A stretch of DNA of 64,000 nucleotides from CAG-390 sp045546615 (GCA_045546615.1 JAZQDD010000028.1:9046-73045), one strand, 5' to 3'; positions 23,733 to 32,974 are shown, counted from the stretch's first letter. The notes: a model not told the origin generated them from the letters alone. Made by a program: numbers and translations.

Positions 23733-24401
23733 TCACAAAACGACTGCTATAAAATTTATGATCCCATGCAAAATTATAGGATACCATATATTTTTTGTTT
23801 TTTGATATAGAATAGAAAAACCTAAACTCATGCACATATATGGAAGCATATTAACAAGTTGGATATATGATTTCTCTATCAGTACATATCCCCATATGTG
23901 AAAAAATCCAAAAAGCAGTGCAACAGAGATATGAGACAATACAGGATTGATTTTTTCTATGCTACGGTACACCAGAAATCGAAAAAATAATTCTTCTGTG
24001 ATGGGGGCAAATAAAATCGCAGCAACAGCTGTCAAAATATAATTGATCCTATTGCTACTCAAAGCTGTATCAATATTATTTTCATTAGAATTGGCAATAC
24101 CCATAAGATCAATCATTATTCCGCAAAGGACGATTGCAACAAAAGTAATTATGCCGATAACCGCCATTTTCTCAAGATTTGACGGGTCAAATTTTTTAAT
24201 TGAATTTATCAACAATTTGAAAAAGCAAATAAGCGAGCATATAAATATGAGTGCATAAACACCAAATGTCAGGTTGTTTGAAACAAGTTCGATGTTAATA
24301 AAGGATAGCAAATTACCTCCAAATATCTGAAGGAAGCAGAAAACAATCCCATATAAGCCACCCCATAGGTATGTTCTTTTTTCAAATGTTTCTATATACA
24401 T
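23733..24401 (-). CDS. CPBP-family intramembrane glutamic protease
   Basis: A 222-residue membrane protein with about six hydrophobic helices and the three conserved motifs of the CAAX-protease/bacteriocin-processing (CPBP) family: EELFFR at 136-141, FGFFH at 164-168 and HGIIN at 212-216. Members cleave membrane-embedded substrates. Some act in bacteriocin immunity or maturation, and some sort proteins by cutting C-terminal signals. The coding sequence is visibly AT-rich and rich in Ile, Asn, Phe and Lys codons, unlike every neighbour. It stands alone with its own terminator. It was probably acquired by transfer; its substrate is unknown. Confidence 0.85.
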   Translation of the reverse strand: MYIETFEKRTYLWGGLYGIVFCFLQIFGGNLLSFINIELVSNNLTFGVYALIFICSLICFFKLLINSIKKFDPSNLEKMAVIGIITFVAIVLCGIMIDLMGIANSNENNIDTALSSNRINYILTAVAAILFAPITEELFFRFLVYRSIEKINPVLSHISVALLFGFFHIWGYVLIEKSYIQLVNMLPYMCMSLGFSILYQKTKNIWYPIILHGIINFIAVVL

Positions 24402-24470
24402 GAATATTACCTTTTCTTATTCCTTATGTTAATAATAACTTTTATCGAATGATAAAGTATATTTCCTACT

Positions 24471-24515
24471 CAAAAGACCGCTTTTTTCATCTTTTGGAGT
24501 AAAAAAGCGGTCTTT
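24471..24515 (-). terminator. Terminator after the LTA-synthase-like gene
   Basis: AAAGACCGCTTTTTT and its perfect complement around a 13-base loop. Confidence 0.65.
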
Positions 24516-24570
24516 TGGTTTTGCTTATTTTTGTTTTATTGTTATGCGCTAAATGAAACCGCCCAAAGTA

Positions 24571-26805
24571 TTATTTTCCAAACACCTTGCCGTAATAATC
24601 GTTCTCAAGAATGTAGTTCGAGTAAGTTCTCATCTTCTTGAGCAGGTCGTTGTGGGCGGAAACGTAGCCCATAGAAACAAGCGTGTCTATCTGCTCCTGC
24701 GTATACTTGGGATTACGCTCGAGCGTCTTGGTTCTCGAATTGTAAATGCCGTACTTTGTTACCCAGTTGTTGCTGGAGCTGATTCCCGAGGAGTTCGAGC
24801 AGTTAAGGATAACAAATCCGTCAGCATCCGAGAGAATATCACGTCCCATGATAAGGCGGGAATCGTACTTCGCGCCAAAGAGGTTCAGCACGGTGGGAAG
24901 TACGTCGATAGCGGAGCAGACCTTGTCCACCTTGACGGGCTCTTTCATCGAAGCTGACCAGATAATGAGGGGCGCACGGTAAAGGTCAAAATTCAAGAAG
25001 ATGTTCTCAACAGGGAGTCCGTAAAGCTCCGAAAGAGCCTCCATCGTACCCTCGTCATCATCCACCGCCTGATTTTTGTCGTTGGTCTTACCTACGATGG
25101 AGTAGGGATAGTGGTCGGGAGCCATAACGAACACGGTGTTCTCAAGCTCACCCTGACGCTCAAGCTCGGCGCAAAGCTCCTGCACCATCAGCTCTACCTC
25201 GTACTGCGATGCAACGTAGGAGATAGCTCCGTTGCTCTTGTATCCGAGGTCGAGCGATTTAACGTAGGTTTTATGCTTGCTCGCCTGCGCGTTACCCGTG
25301 TGATACGCGTGTCCGCTGACCGTCATATAGTAAAGATGGAAAGGCTTGTCGGGCGTGATATAGGAAAGGGTGTTCACCGCAAGCTCACGGTCGGATTTCG
25401 GCCAGCCGTTGGTAAATTTAACATCCCAGTTGTTAACGCCGTGCCAGCCGTAGCCGAAATTCGGATGCGACTTGTCGCGGCTGTAATAGGTGTAGGTGTG
25501 GTTGTGGAAGCCGTTTGACTTGTAGCCGAGACTTCCCATCATATTGCCAAGCACGAAGGGCATATAGTTTGACGCGCTCTTTTTAAGGCAGGACGAGCTT
25601 GCGTAGAAATTACCCGTCATCACCGCGTACTCGCCCGTCGCGGTAGAGCCGCCCCAGTTGGAGCAGTAGTAGTTTTCAAAAACGAAGCCCTCATTCTTCA
25701 TCTTATAAAGAGTGGGCGTGAGCTTTTCGTTTATTGCGGCGGGCGCCCAGCCCTCGACAGTTATGCAAATGAGGTTTTTGCCCTCAAACATACCCGTATA
25801 GGCGTTTTTATTGGTAGGCTCTCGCTCGGAGAACCATTGATGCGCAGATTTCAAACTGCCGCTCGACTTCGCGATAAGAGATTCAAAATCAATATCCATC
25901 ACGTTCGGGGACGTGTCCACGGGGGGAGCGGGGGGAGCTGTAGTAACGTCGCCCGAGCTACCGTTGCCCGAGGTGCTCTCACCCGAAACGGGCGGATTGG
26001 TAACGGGGGGAGTCGTTTCATCCTCAAAGAGATTATCCCAGCCCTTATCGGGCACGGTGACCTCCGGACCGTCGTCGGTGAAATCCGCGTCGGGCCTGCC
26101 GAAGAGAGTATACTGCGTGTCAAGCCTGAGTGCGGTGATGATACCGAAGCGGCTTGCCGCCTCCGCCATAATAAAGCCCTCGTTATAATAATACTCGTCG
26201 CCAAGGTCATCAGAATGCAAGTTTACAAAACCGATTCCCGCCCAAAAAATAACGATAGCAAGAGCCAAGCCAATGCCCCTGAACGCCCACGAGGTCATAA
26301 CGGCGGGGAGATATCTCCTGCCGAAAATTATATAAAGTACAGCGGGCAAAAGCAAAAATACAAGCCAAATAATATTTTGGGCTATGCACGCCAATATCTC
26401 ACGCCAGAATGCCGTAACGTCGCCCGCAACGAGCATCTGATCCCAATAGAAAAAGTCTTGAAAAAACTTGGAATACACAAGCTGAACGCAGAAATACAGA
26501 CATATAACCGACAAAATACAGCTTTCAACGATGTGGTTGACCTTTTCGGAGAAGAACGAGGCTACAAGAGCCATTATCGTGCCTGCCGACACGGAAAACA
26601 TGGTGATGTAAACAAAAAACGTCGATGATACCGAGCCTCCCGACGCGAGACGGAACACGATCTCAAGGAAAAACAGCGTCAGAGCCACTGCCCCTGCGTG
26701 AATAACCCCGTCTACGGTCTGTTCGCCCGCATCCTTGTCCGCTGGACGGCGGCGGACTGCACCTTTTTGATACTCGTTTTCGCGAGAATTTGGATTTTTG
26801 TTCAT
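24571..26805 (-). CDS. LTA-synthase-family sulfatase-fold membrane enzyme
   Basis: A protein of about 744 residues with five N-terminal membrane helices within roughly 30-200, then a Thr/Pro/Ser-rich linker (TTPPVTNPP and TTAPPAPP, about 270-310), then an extracellular alkaline-phosphatase/sulfatase-fold domain. Catalytic features are visible: an ITVEGW metal aspartate/glutamate strand near 350, the nucleophile threonine region GGSTATGEYAVMTG near 390, a metal histidine in VSGHAYHTG near 500, and APDHYPY near 570. Such enzymes transfer glycerol phosphate from phosphatidylglycerol. The start is set at 26805, where AAGGAAG precedes the ATG. It follows the DUF1846 gene by 29 bases. Confidence 0.85.
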   Translation of the reverse strand: MNKNPNSRENEYQKGAVRRRPADKDAGEQTVDGVIHAGAVALTLFFLEIVFRLASGGSVSSTFFVYITMFSVSAGTIMALVASFFSEKVNHIVESCILSVICLYFCVQLVYSKFFQDFFYWDQMLVAGDVTAFWREILACIAQNIIWLVFLLLPAVLYIIFGRRYLPAVMTSWAFRGIGLALAIVIFWAGIGFVNLHSDDLGDEYYYNEGFIMAEAASRFGIITALRLDTQYTLFGRPDADFTDDGPEVTVPDKGWDNLFEDETTPPVTNPPVSGESTSGNGSSGDVTTAPPAPPVDTSPNVMDIDFESLIAKSSGSLKSAHQWFSEREPTNKNAYTGMFEGKNLICITVEGWAPAAINEKLTPTLYKMKNEGFVFENYYCSNWGGSTATGEYAVMTGNFYASSSCLKKSASNYMPFVLGNMMGSLGYKSNGFHNHTYTYYSRDKSHPNFGYGWHGVNNWDVKFTNGWPKSDRELAVNTLSYITPDKPFHLYYMTVSGHAYHTGNAQASKHKTYVKSLDLGYKSNGAISYVASQYEVELMVQELCAELERQGELENTVFVMAPDHYPYSIVGKTNDKNQAVDDDEGTMEALSELYGLPVENIFLNFDLYRAPLIIWSASMKEPVKVDKVCSAIDVLPTVLNLFGAKYDSRLIMGRDILSDADGFVILNCSNSSGISSSNNWVTKYGIYNSRTKTLERNPKYTQEQIDTLVSMGYVSAHNDLLKKMRTYSNYILENDYYGKVFGK

Positions 26806-26834
26806 TTTCTTCCTTTTCCGCATCAGCGGACGTT

Positions 26835-28325
26835 TTATTTGTGATAGAGCTTTTTGGTTTGATATACAGGCTCGTAGGTGATATTTATCCCCAGCTTTTT
26901 AAGTAAGGTTTCATCGGCGGGAGAGAGTATGACCGTGGAGTGCGCGTCGCATCCACGTAGATTTGCAAGCTCCTCCATCGCCTGCTCCGCCTCGGGCGAA
27001 TTTACCGCGCAGACCGACAGCGCGATAAGAAGCTCGTCGGTATGGAGACGGGGATTGTGATTTCCGAGATGCTCGACCTTGAGATGCTGTACAGGCTCAA
27101 TGACCGAGGGGGAGATGAGATGTGCCTCATCCGGAATACCCGCAAGAGTTTTGAGCGCGTTAAGCAGCATCGCCGAGGTAGCTCCCAGCAATATAGACGT
27201 TTTACCCGTCACAATTGTTCCGTCAAGAAGCTCGATAGCCGTAGCAGGCTCACCCGTCTGGTCACGCTTTGCAAGCGCGGCGGCGATAACGGGTCTGTCG
27301 GCGGTAGTGACGCCCGCCTGCTTCATTTGCAGCTCGTGTTTATATACTATCTCGTCGGAAAGCTCGCCCTTGCGCACCGCGACGAGCGCGTTATAATAAC
27401 GGCGGACGATCTCCTTTTTGGCGGCTGCTCGAACAGCCTCATCATCCGTGATGCAAAAACCGGCCATATTTACGCCCATGTCCGTGGGAGATTTGTACGG
27501 ACACTCGCCGTATATCTTTTCAAACGTAGCGCAAAGCACGGGGAATATCTCAATATCGCGGTTGTAATTGACCGTCGTAGTGCCGTACGCCTCAAGATGA
27601 AAGGGATCGAGCATATTGACGTCGCTAAGATCGGCAGTAGCCGCCTCGTACGCTATGTTCACAGGGTGGCGAAGCGGGAGATTCCACACGGGGAACGTCT
27701 CAAACTTCGCGTATCCCGCCTGAACGCCGCGGCGGTTCTCGTTATATACCTGCGAAAGGCAAACTGCCATTTTTCCGCTTCCGGGGCCCGGGGCGGTAAC
27801 GACGACGAGAGAACGCTCCGTCTCGATAAAGTCGTTCTTTCCATATCCTTCCTCGGAAACGATAAACTCAACGTTAGAGGGATATCCTTCGATGGGGTAA
27901 TGGCGATATACCTTGATACCCTGACTTTTCAGCTTTTCCTCAAAAGCGTTTGCCGCAGGCTGTGACTCATACTTTGTAAGAACCACGCTGCCGACGTACA
28001 AGCCGAAATGCCTGAAAACGTCAATAAGGCGCATAGCATCGGCATCGTACGTTATGCCGAGATCTCCGCGCTTTTTATTCTTTTCAATGTCGCCTGCGCT
28101 GATAACGATAACGATCTCCGCCTGATCTTTAAGCTCAAGAAGCATGCGGAGCTTACTGTCAGGCTCAAAGCCGGGAAGCACGCGGGATGCGTGATTATCA
28201 TCATACAGCTTGCCGCCGAACTCAAGATAGAGCTTACCGCCAAAACGATCTATTCTTTCCCTTATTTTTTCGGATTGAAGCTTCAGATACTTATCATTAT
28301 CAAATCCAAGCCCGTTGTTTTTCAT
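26835..28325 (-). CDS. DUF1846 domain-containing protein
   Basis: A 496-residue cytoplasmic protein that matches the DUF1846 family over its full length. It has GFDNDKYLKLQSEKIRERID at the start, then YLEFGGKLYDDNHASRVLPG near 33 and the GPGSGKMAVCLSQ loop near 185. Structures of this family suggest a nucleotide- or ATP-dependent enzyme, but no reaction is established. The start is at 28325, where GGAGGG lies five bases before the ATG; an ATG 15 bases upstream lacks a site. It is transcribed with the LTA-synthase-like gene. Confidence 0.9.
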   Translation of the reverse strand: MKNNGLGFDNDKYLKLQSEKIRERIDRFGGKLYLEFGGKLYDDNHASRVLPGFEPDSKLRMLLELKDQAEIVIVISAGDIEKNKKRGDLGITYDADAMRLIDVFRHFGLYVGSVVLTKYESQPAANAFEEKLKSQGIKVYRHYPIEGYPSNVEFIVSEEGYGKNDFIETERSLVVVTAPGPGSGKMAVCLSQVYNENRRGVQAGYAKFETFPVWNLPLRHPVNIAYEAATADLSDVNMLDPFHLEAYGTTTVNYNRDIEIFPVLCATFEKIYGECPYKSPTDMGVNMAGFCITDDEAVRAAAKKEIVRRYYNALVAVRKGELSDEIVYKHELQMKQAGVTTADRPVIAAALAKRDQTGEPATAIELLDGTIVTGKTSILLGATSAMLLNALKTLAGIPDEAHLISPSVIEPVQHLKVEHLGNHNPRLHTDELLIALSVCAVNSPEAEQAMEELANLRGCDAHSTVILSPADETLLKKLGINITYEPVYQTKKLYHK

Positions 28326-28354
28326 AATGTCCCTCCACATTAAAATACAGAGTA

Positions 28355-28383
28355 ATTATACACCATTTGAAAAGCTTTTTCAA
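28355..28383 (-). promoter_or_regulatory. Promoter for the DUF1846 / LTA-synthase unit
   Basis: On the minus strand TTGAAA (28383-28378) and TATAAT (28360-28355), spacer 17. Confidence 0.6.
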
Positions 28384-28454
28384 CCGTATTTGTGAGCATT
28401 TTTCAAAATTTTATAATTTATTTTTTATTAAATACCTCAAACGCAAAAAAAGAA

Positions 28455-28484
28455 CTTGAACGGCAAATTCTCTTGCCGTTCAAG
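28455..28484 (-). terminator. Terminator of the envelope operon
   Basis: CTTGAACGGCAA, six-base loop, perfect complement, then TTCTTTTTTT on the minus strand. Confidence 0.8.
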
Positions 28485-28496
28485 CTGTATCTTTTA

Positions 28497-29399
28497 TTAT
28501 TTGAGAAGCGCTGCCGCCTTGTGCAAATTCGTTATAAGCGGATTTACCGCGCGGGCTTCCTCGCCGTCAAGCGTCCAGTGAATATCGGGGGAAAGCTCAA
28601 ACTTTATCTCCTTTGCCTTAAAGAACTCTATCATATCGCACTTGAGATTGGATGAAAGGCAGGCGGAAACGATGAGGTTAAGGTCTCCGACGCTCTTCGG
28701 ATTTTTAACAAGCACTACCTCAAACTCGCCGTCGCTCATGTCAACGAGAGTGGAATCGAGCTTAACTATTCCGCCGACCGAGGTGGTATTGGTGACTCCG
28801 CCGAATATGTACTCGCCCTCGTAGCACTCGCCGCCCTTGACGGTGCATTTGACGTGTATCGGCTTGATAGCGAAAAAGTCCTTTGCCCCCTGAAGCACGT
28901 ATGCGAGATGTCCAAGCACGTTCTTCATCGACTGGGGCGCGCTGTAGGACGAAGCGGCAAACGCGCCAAAGGAAGCAACGTAGGTAAAGTGTCGCAGTGA
29001 GCCAAAGCGTCCGACGTCAAGCAAGGCAGTTTTGCCCGAATTCAGCGCGCGGCACGCGCTTGCCGCCGCCTCGGGAAGCTCAAGCGGAAGTCCGAGAGCC
29101 GCCGCAAAATCATTGGTGCTTCCCGCGGGTATATAGCCCACGGGCAGGCTCGCGCCCGACGAGACCACGCCCGTGATGACCTCGTTTAGCGTTCCGTCGC
29201 CGCCGCAACAGAAAACCGCATCAAATTTGCCCGATTTCGCGCAAGATGCGGCAATGTCCTTTGCCTCACCGCGGTGGCGCGTCATCATGACCGTGGGGAT
29301 AACGGCGTGCAACGTCATCGTGTGGATAACGTCAAAAAGCTCCGCCTTCGCCTTCAGCTTTCCCGACACGGGGTTTATAATAAGCAATACCTTTTTCAT
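28497..29399 (-). CDS. Diacylglycerol/lipid kinase, YegS/DgkB family
   Basis: A 300-residue soluble lipid kinase. The N-terminal nucleotide fold starts KKVLLIINPVSG, and the catalytic glycine-rich loop is CCGGDGTLNEV near residue 65. PAGSTNDFA near 94 completes the ATP site, followed by a beta-sandwich C-terminal domain. Family members phosphorylate diacylglycerol, which would recycle the product of lipoteichoic acid synthesis; an LTA-synthase-like gene is close by. It is the last gene of the six-gene minus-strand envelope operon, 13 bases after the RNase M5-like gene. Confidence 0.88.
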   Translation of the reverse strand: MKKVLLIINPVSGKLKAKAELFDVIHTMTLHAVIPTVMMTRHRGEAKDIAASCAKSGKFDAVFCCGGDGTLNEVITGVVSSGASLPVGYIPAGSTNDFAAALGLPLELPEAAASACRALNSGKTALLDVGRFGSLRHFTYVASFGAFAASSYSAPQSMKNVLGHLAYVLQGAKDFFAIKPIHVKCTVKGGECYEGEYIFGGVTNTTSVGGIVKLDSTLVDMSDGEFEVVLVKNPKSVGDLNLIVSACLSSNLKCDMIEFFKAKEIKFELSPDIHWTLDGEEARAVNPLITNLHKAAALLK

Positions 29400-29412
29400 T
29401 TCGTTTTTTCTC

Positions 29413-29997
29413 CTATAGCTTTTTTACGGCTGAAAGATATTCTTCGTAAGTCAGCATAAATTTGAGCGCCGCAAGCAACGCCTTGGCGTTCATATCGGGG
29501 GGCAAATCAAGCACGGCGCAGAGCTTATTTCGCCTTTCGGCACTTCCCTCTCCGCCCGTAAGCCCGTCGCGCATAAGGTCAGCGGCGCACAGCGGATTTT
29601 CCGCCCACCGTCCGCCATCGTCCTGTGCGTACGGCAAAAATATGCGGCGCAAATGCTCCGTATCCATGCCCTCAACGCCGAGAACACCCTCGGCTGACGG
29701 CTCTTTTTTGCGTTTTTCAACGCCCTTTACCCTCGGAACGTAGAGGCGTATCACCGAGTCGGCAGGCAAGACCGAACAGATGTGCGAGCGAATAACACCG
29801 CCCGCGCCGTCGGGGTCTGTAAGCACGATAAGCGGCGTTTTTTTGGCAAGCGCGCGCAAAAGCGCCGTCTTTTCCTTATTTTTAAATATCCCGAACCCGT
29901 CGGTGGTAATTATCCTTGCATCAATGACGGACGAGAGCTTCGCCCTATCGTACTTTCCCTCGACAATGACGGGGTACGGGATCTTTAGTCTGTCCAT
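29413..29997 (-). CDS. Ribonuclease M5-like Toprim protein (DUF4093)
   Basis: A 194-residue protein with a Toprim domain: the glutamate in VIVEGKYD near residue 12 and the Asp pair in VLTDPDGAG near 57 form the metal site. The C-terminal half fits DUF4093 of RNase M5, which matures 5S rRNA. RNase M5 of Bacillus is of similar size. No rRNA is in the window. The start at 29997 (MDRLKIPYPVIVEGKYD) is chosen because the longer frame would overlap uppP and lacks a ribosome site. The gene lies one base from the uppP stop. Confidence 0.75.
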   Translation of the reverse strand: MDRLKIPYPVIVEGKYDRAKLSSVIDARIITTDGFGIFKNKEKTALLRALAKKTPLIVLTDPDGAGGVIRSHICSVLPADSVIRLYVPRVKGVEKRKKEPSAEGVLGVEGMDTEHLRRIFLPYAQDDGGRWAENPLCAADLMRDGLTGGEGSAERRNKLCAVLDLPPDMNAKALLAALKFMLTYEEYLSAVKKL

Positions 29998-29998
29998 A

Positions 29999-30877
29999 TC
30001 AATTGAATATAAAGTACAAAAGCACCGCCGCGCCAAGTATTATGCGGTAATATCCAAACACGGCAAAGGAATGTTTCTTTACAAAATCCGTAAGGAACTT
30101 TATTGCCGCCATGGACACCGCAAAGGCTGTGATGCTCGCCACGGCAAGCACCGCAATAGCGGTAAGAGTCACCTCCGCGCCGCTCTCTGCAACGTAGGAA
30201 ACAAAGCCGAGTCCCTTTAGCAGACTTGCGCCCGCCATAGCGGGAACGGCGAGGAAGAATGAAAATTCCGCCGCCGCACCGCGCGAAAGACCAAGCATCA
30301 TAGAACCGAGAATGGTCGAGCCGGAGCGTGACGTTCCCGGGATTATCGCAAGCATCTGAAAGATGCCGATGAATATTGCGTGCTTGGGCTTAATGTCGTG
30401 TACGGACGTAACCGCAGGAGCTTTATTGCCCCTGAAACGCTCGATAAGAATGAAAAGCACACCGTAAATTATCAAAGCTGACGCAACGACCGTGGCGTTA
30501 TATATCCAGCCGTCGATGTCCTTGCCCGTTGCGTTCTCAATGACCTTGTCAAGCACTATGCCGACTGCCGCCGCTGGAATGCTGGCAATACAGATATTGA
30601 GCCAGAGCCGCCAAGTGCTTTTCTTTTCCTCGGCACTTTTTGACGCGCCAAAGGGCAACAATACCTTAAAGAAGCTGACAGCCACGGCAAGTATCGCGCC
30701 AAGCTGTATAACGACCTCAAACATCTGCCCGAATTCCGCGCGGAAAGCGGCATCGGATGAAACGTTCAGCGCGAGAAACTCATCAAGCAGTATAAGATGT
30801 CCCGTAGAGCTTACGGGAAGCCACTCGGTTATTCCCTCAACGATGCCGTACAGCACCGCTTTTAAAATTTCTATCAT
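29999..30877 (-). CDS. uppP: Undecaprenyl-diphosphate phosphatase
   Basis: A 292-residue integral membrane enzyme that dephosphorylates undecaprenyl pyrophosphate, recycling the lipid carrier of peptidoglycan and teichoic acid synthesis; it is also linked to bacitracin tolerance. The catalytic signatures are EWLPVSSTGHLIL near residue 16 and PGTSRSGSTI near 176. About eight hydrophobic segments are visible. It overlaps the end of the U32 gene by four bases (ATGA), implying translational coupling within the envelope operon. Confidence 0.95.
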   Translation of the reverse strand: MIEILKAVLYGIVEGITEWLPVSSTGHLILLDEFLALNVSSDAAFRAEFGQMFEVVIQLGAILAVAVSFFKVLLPFGASKSAEEKKSTWRLWLNICIASIPAAAVGIVLDKVIENATGKDIDGWIYNATVVASALIIYGVLFILIERFRGNKAPAVTSVHDIKPKHAIFIGIFQMLAIIPGTSRSGSTILGSMMLGLSRGAAAEFSFFLAVPAMAGASLLKGLGFVSYVAESGAEVTLTAIAVLAVASITAFAVSMAAIKFLTDFVKKHSFAVFGYYRIILGAAVLLYFIFN

Positions 30878-32154
30878 TTCTCTCCTCCCGAGGCGCGAAC
30901 TATGTCGCCCTCCTTCACCTCTATCGGCATTCTCATATAGAATATCATGGACGGATGCGGCGCACTTTCAAGCGGCGTGCCGTCCTCGGCATATATCTCC
31001 GCTATTTCAAAGGGGATTCCGACCCTTCCGGGAGTGAGAAGCTCGCCCGCCTCCCCACAGCTCAATTTGTTGCGCTGGGCAAATTTATAAACTCTGCCGT
31101 TTTCATTTACTGCCTCAACGCCCTCGGGAGCTTCTTCGGCAAGCGCAACGGCAAGATACGCCTTTTCACGCTCATAGCCGCCGCGAGTGACTGTCTGCGT
31201 GTTCTCCATGGGGGAATCAAAATAAAATCCCGTAGAATACTCGCGGTGCGAGACCGAGCAAAGCTCATCGTAAAGTGCGCCGTCGGGAACGAAATCCGCA
31301 ATATTCTCACATTTTTCGCAGGCGTCAAGTGCCATTTTGTATGCGTTGGTAACGACGGCGGTATAATACGCCGACTTCATTCTGCCCTCGATCTTAAACG
31401 AGGACACGCCCGCCTGCCAGAGCTTGCCGACGTGCTCTATCATGCACATATCCTTCGAGGACATGATGAAAGTTCCCACAGGGCTTTCCTCAATGGGAAA
31501 ATGGTCGTCGGGGCGTTTATCCTCCACGATGGTGTAACCCCAACGGCAGGGCTGGGTGCACGCGCCGCGGTTGGCATCTCTGCCCGTGAGTGCGCTGGAC
31601 AAAAGGCATCTTCCGCTGTACGAGATGCACATCGAGCCGTGAACGAACGCCTCAAGCTCCACGCCGTCGGGTATCGCCTCGCGTATTGCGGCTATCTCGT
31701 CAAGCGCAAGCTCGCGCGCAAGCACAAGGCGCTCCGCGCCCATTGCGGCGTATGCGCAAGCCGCCTCGGGGCTCATGATGCTCGCCTGCGTGGATATATG
31801 CACCGCCGCCGTGGGAATGATTCGGCGCAAAAGCGCCATTACGCCAAGGTCGGCAACGATAAAGGCGTCAATGCCAAAATCCTTTATCGCGGTAAGAAAC
31901 TCGGCAAGCGAGGGATATTCGTAACCGTGCGGAAGCGTGTTGAGCGTGAGATAGAGCTTTTTTCCTGCGGCGTGAACGGTGCTTGCCGCCGCGCGAAGCT
32001 CCTCGACGGAGAAATTGTCCGCCGCCGCCCTCATTCCAAAGCGCTGTCCCGCAAGATAAACGGCATCCGCGCCAAAACGGAGAGCCGCCGCCAGCTTTTC
32101 GGGGTTTCCCGCGGGGGAAAGTATTTCGGGACGGGGTAGTGTTATTTTTTTCAT
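30874..32154 (-). CDS. U32 family protein (short form)
   Basis: A 426-residue U32 protein, related to but shorter than that at 4161-5933. It begins PRPEILSPAGNPEKLAAALRFG. The core is HGSMCISYSGRC near residue 165, then GRDANRGACTQPCRW, with the cysteines that bind the iron-sulfur cluster in the TrhP/RlhA/YegQ group. These enzymes make ho5U in tRNA wobble positions or ho5C in 23S rRNA. The size fits TrhP. It is third in the six-gene envelope operon, 14 bases after the SecB-like gene. Confidence 0.9.
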   Translation of the reverse strand: MKKITLPRPEILSPAGNPEKLAAALRFGADAVYLAGQRFGMRAAADNFSVEELRAAASTVHAAGKKLYLTLNTLPHGYEYPSLAEFLTAIKDFGIDAFIVADLGVMALLRRIIPTAAVHISTQASIMSPEAACAYAAMGAERLVLARELALDEIAAIREAIPDGVELEAFVHGSMCISYSGRCLLSSALTGRDANRGACTQPCRWGYTIVEDKRPDDHFPIEESPVGTFIMSSKDMCMIEHVGKLWQAGVSSFKIEGRMKSAYYTAVVTNAYKMALDACEKCENIADFVPDGALYDELCSVSHREYSTGFYFDSPMENTQTVTRGGYEREKAYLAVALAEEAPEGVEAVNENGRVYKFAQRNKLSCGEAGELLTPGRVGIPFEIAEIYAEDGTPLESAPHPSMIFYMRMPIEVKEGDIVRASGGEK

Positions 32155-32168
32155 ATTATCAAAGCCTC

Positions 32169-32585
32169 TTACGATTCGCCGCCGTCCTTTGCGGGCGGAC
32201 GGAAATCTATTCTATATACGTTTTCGCTGTTTATCTTTATTTTCGGTATTCTGATGGGCGGAGTGCCTGCCGCCGCGGTGACGGTGTTGCACAGCGCCGC
32301 CATATAGGGGTACATCTCCCCAAAGGTGGCAACGTGTATATCCTCGCGCGACATATCCTCGGGCACGGCAAAAACGCCCGTTTGCACAAGCTTTAGCTTG
32401 AATTTGTCGGGATTCTCCTTATCTTCCGCCATGACCGAAAGCTCGGCGTGCGCGATTCCCGCGGCGGGATAGCGGAGCTGATGATTGTATCTGAATGACA
32501 GCGTGATACGGCTTCCCGGAGCCATTCGGTTGACGAAGGTGACCTCGTCAGCCTTTATCAGCTTCATTTCAAGTGCGCCCGCCAT
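32169..32585 (-). CDS. SecB-like small chaperone-type protein
   Basis: A 138-residue soluble protein. The C-terminal half, with FGEMYPYMAALCNTVTAAAG then PPIRIPKI, follows the SecB-fold pattern (PY..., an amphipathic helix, AG.PP...P). The N-terminal beta strands also fit. SecB proper is a proteobacterial export chaperone; SecB-like proteins in other phyla mostly have unproven roles or pair with toxin-antitoxin systems. I set the start at 32585 because its ATG overlaps the upstream stop (TGATG), implying coupling. Family assignment is by pattern only. Confidence 0.5.
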   Translation of the reverse strand: MAGALEMKLIKADEVTFVNRMAPGSRITLSFRYNHQLRYPAAGIAHAELSVMAEDKENPDKFKLKLVQTGVFAVPEDMSREDIHVATFGEMYPYMAALCNTVTAAAGTPPIRIPKIKINSENVYRIDFRPPAKDGGES

Positions 32586-32932
32586 CAGATGCAAACGATG
32601 AAGAGCCACGCGAGAAGTGCCTGAACAAGGCTCATATCGCTATACGCTCCGCGCAAAAACGAAAGCACGACCGACGCGGCGGAAGCAACGAAAATTATCA
32701 CGCCGCACAAATGACAGACCGCAGGCTTGACCTTGGCAAGCCCCATAATACCCGCGATGAACATCAAAACGCCCACCGCCGTCGATATAAGCTCGTAAAC
32801 GGGCATGGAAAAATCAAGCGAAACTATGAAATCCCACGCCGCCAGCACCGAGCTGACACCAAGCAATATATAAATTATGCTGATAACTATCCTCGTAGTC
32901 TCTATTTTTGAAGCAATGCTCTTTTTAGCCAT
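32585..32932 (-). CDS. Small four-helix membrane protein
   Basis: The family is not recognised. The 115-residue protein has four hydrophobic segments: IVISIIYILLGVSSVLAAW near residue 16, the stretch around GVLMFIAGIMGL near 55, VIIFVASAASVVLSFL near 80, and a C-terminal one ending AWLFIVCI. The N-terminus is basic (AKKSIASK). The start is set at 32932, because GGAGGACGT immediately precedes that ATG; the upstream in-frame ATG overlaps this ribosome site. It is the first gene of the envelope operon with a near-consensus promoter, and its stop overlaps the next start. Confidence 0.65.
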   Translation of the reverse strand: MAKKSIASKIETTRIVISIIYILLGVSSVLAAWDFIVSLDFSMPVYELISTAVGVLMFIAGIMGLAKVKPAVCHLCGVIIFVASAASVVLSFLRGAYSDMSLVQALLAWLFIVCI

Positions 32933-32974
32933 ATAAACGTCCTCCATGCTTACCGCAATATTTTCCTATTTTAT

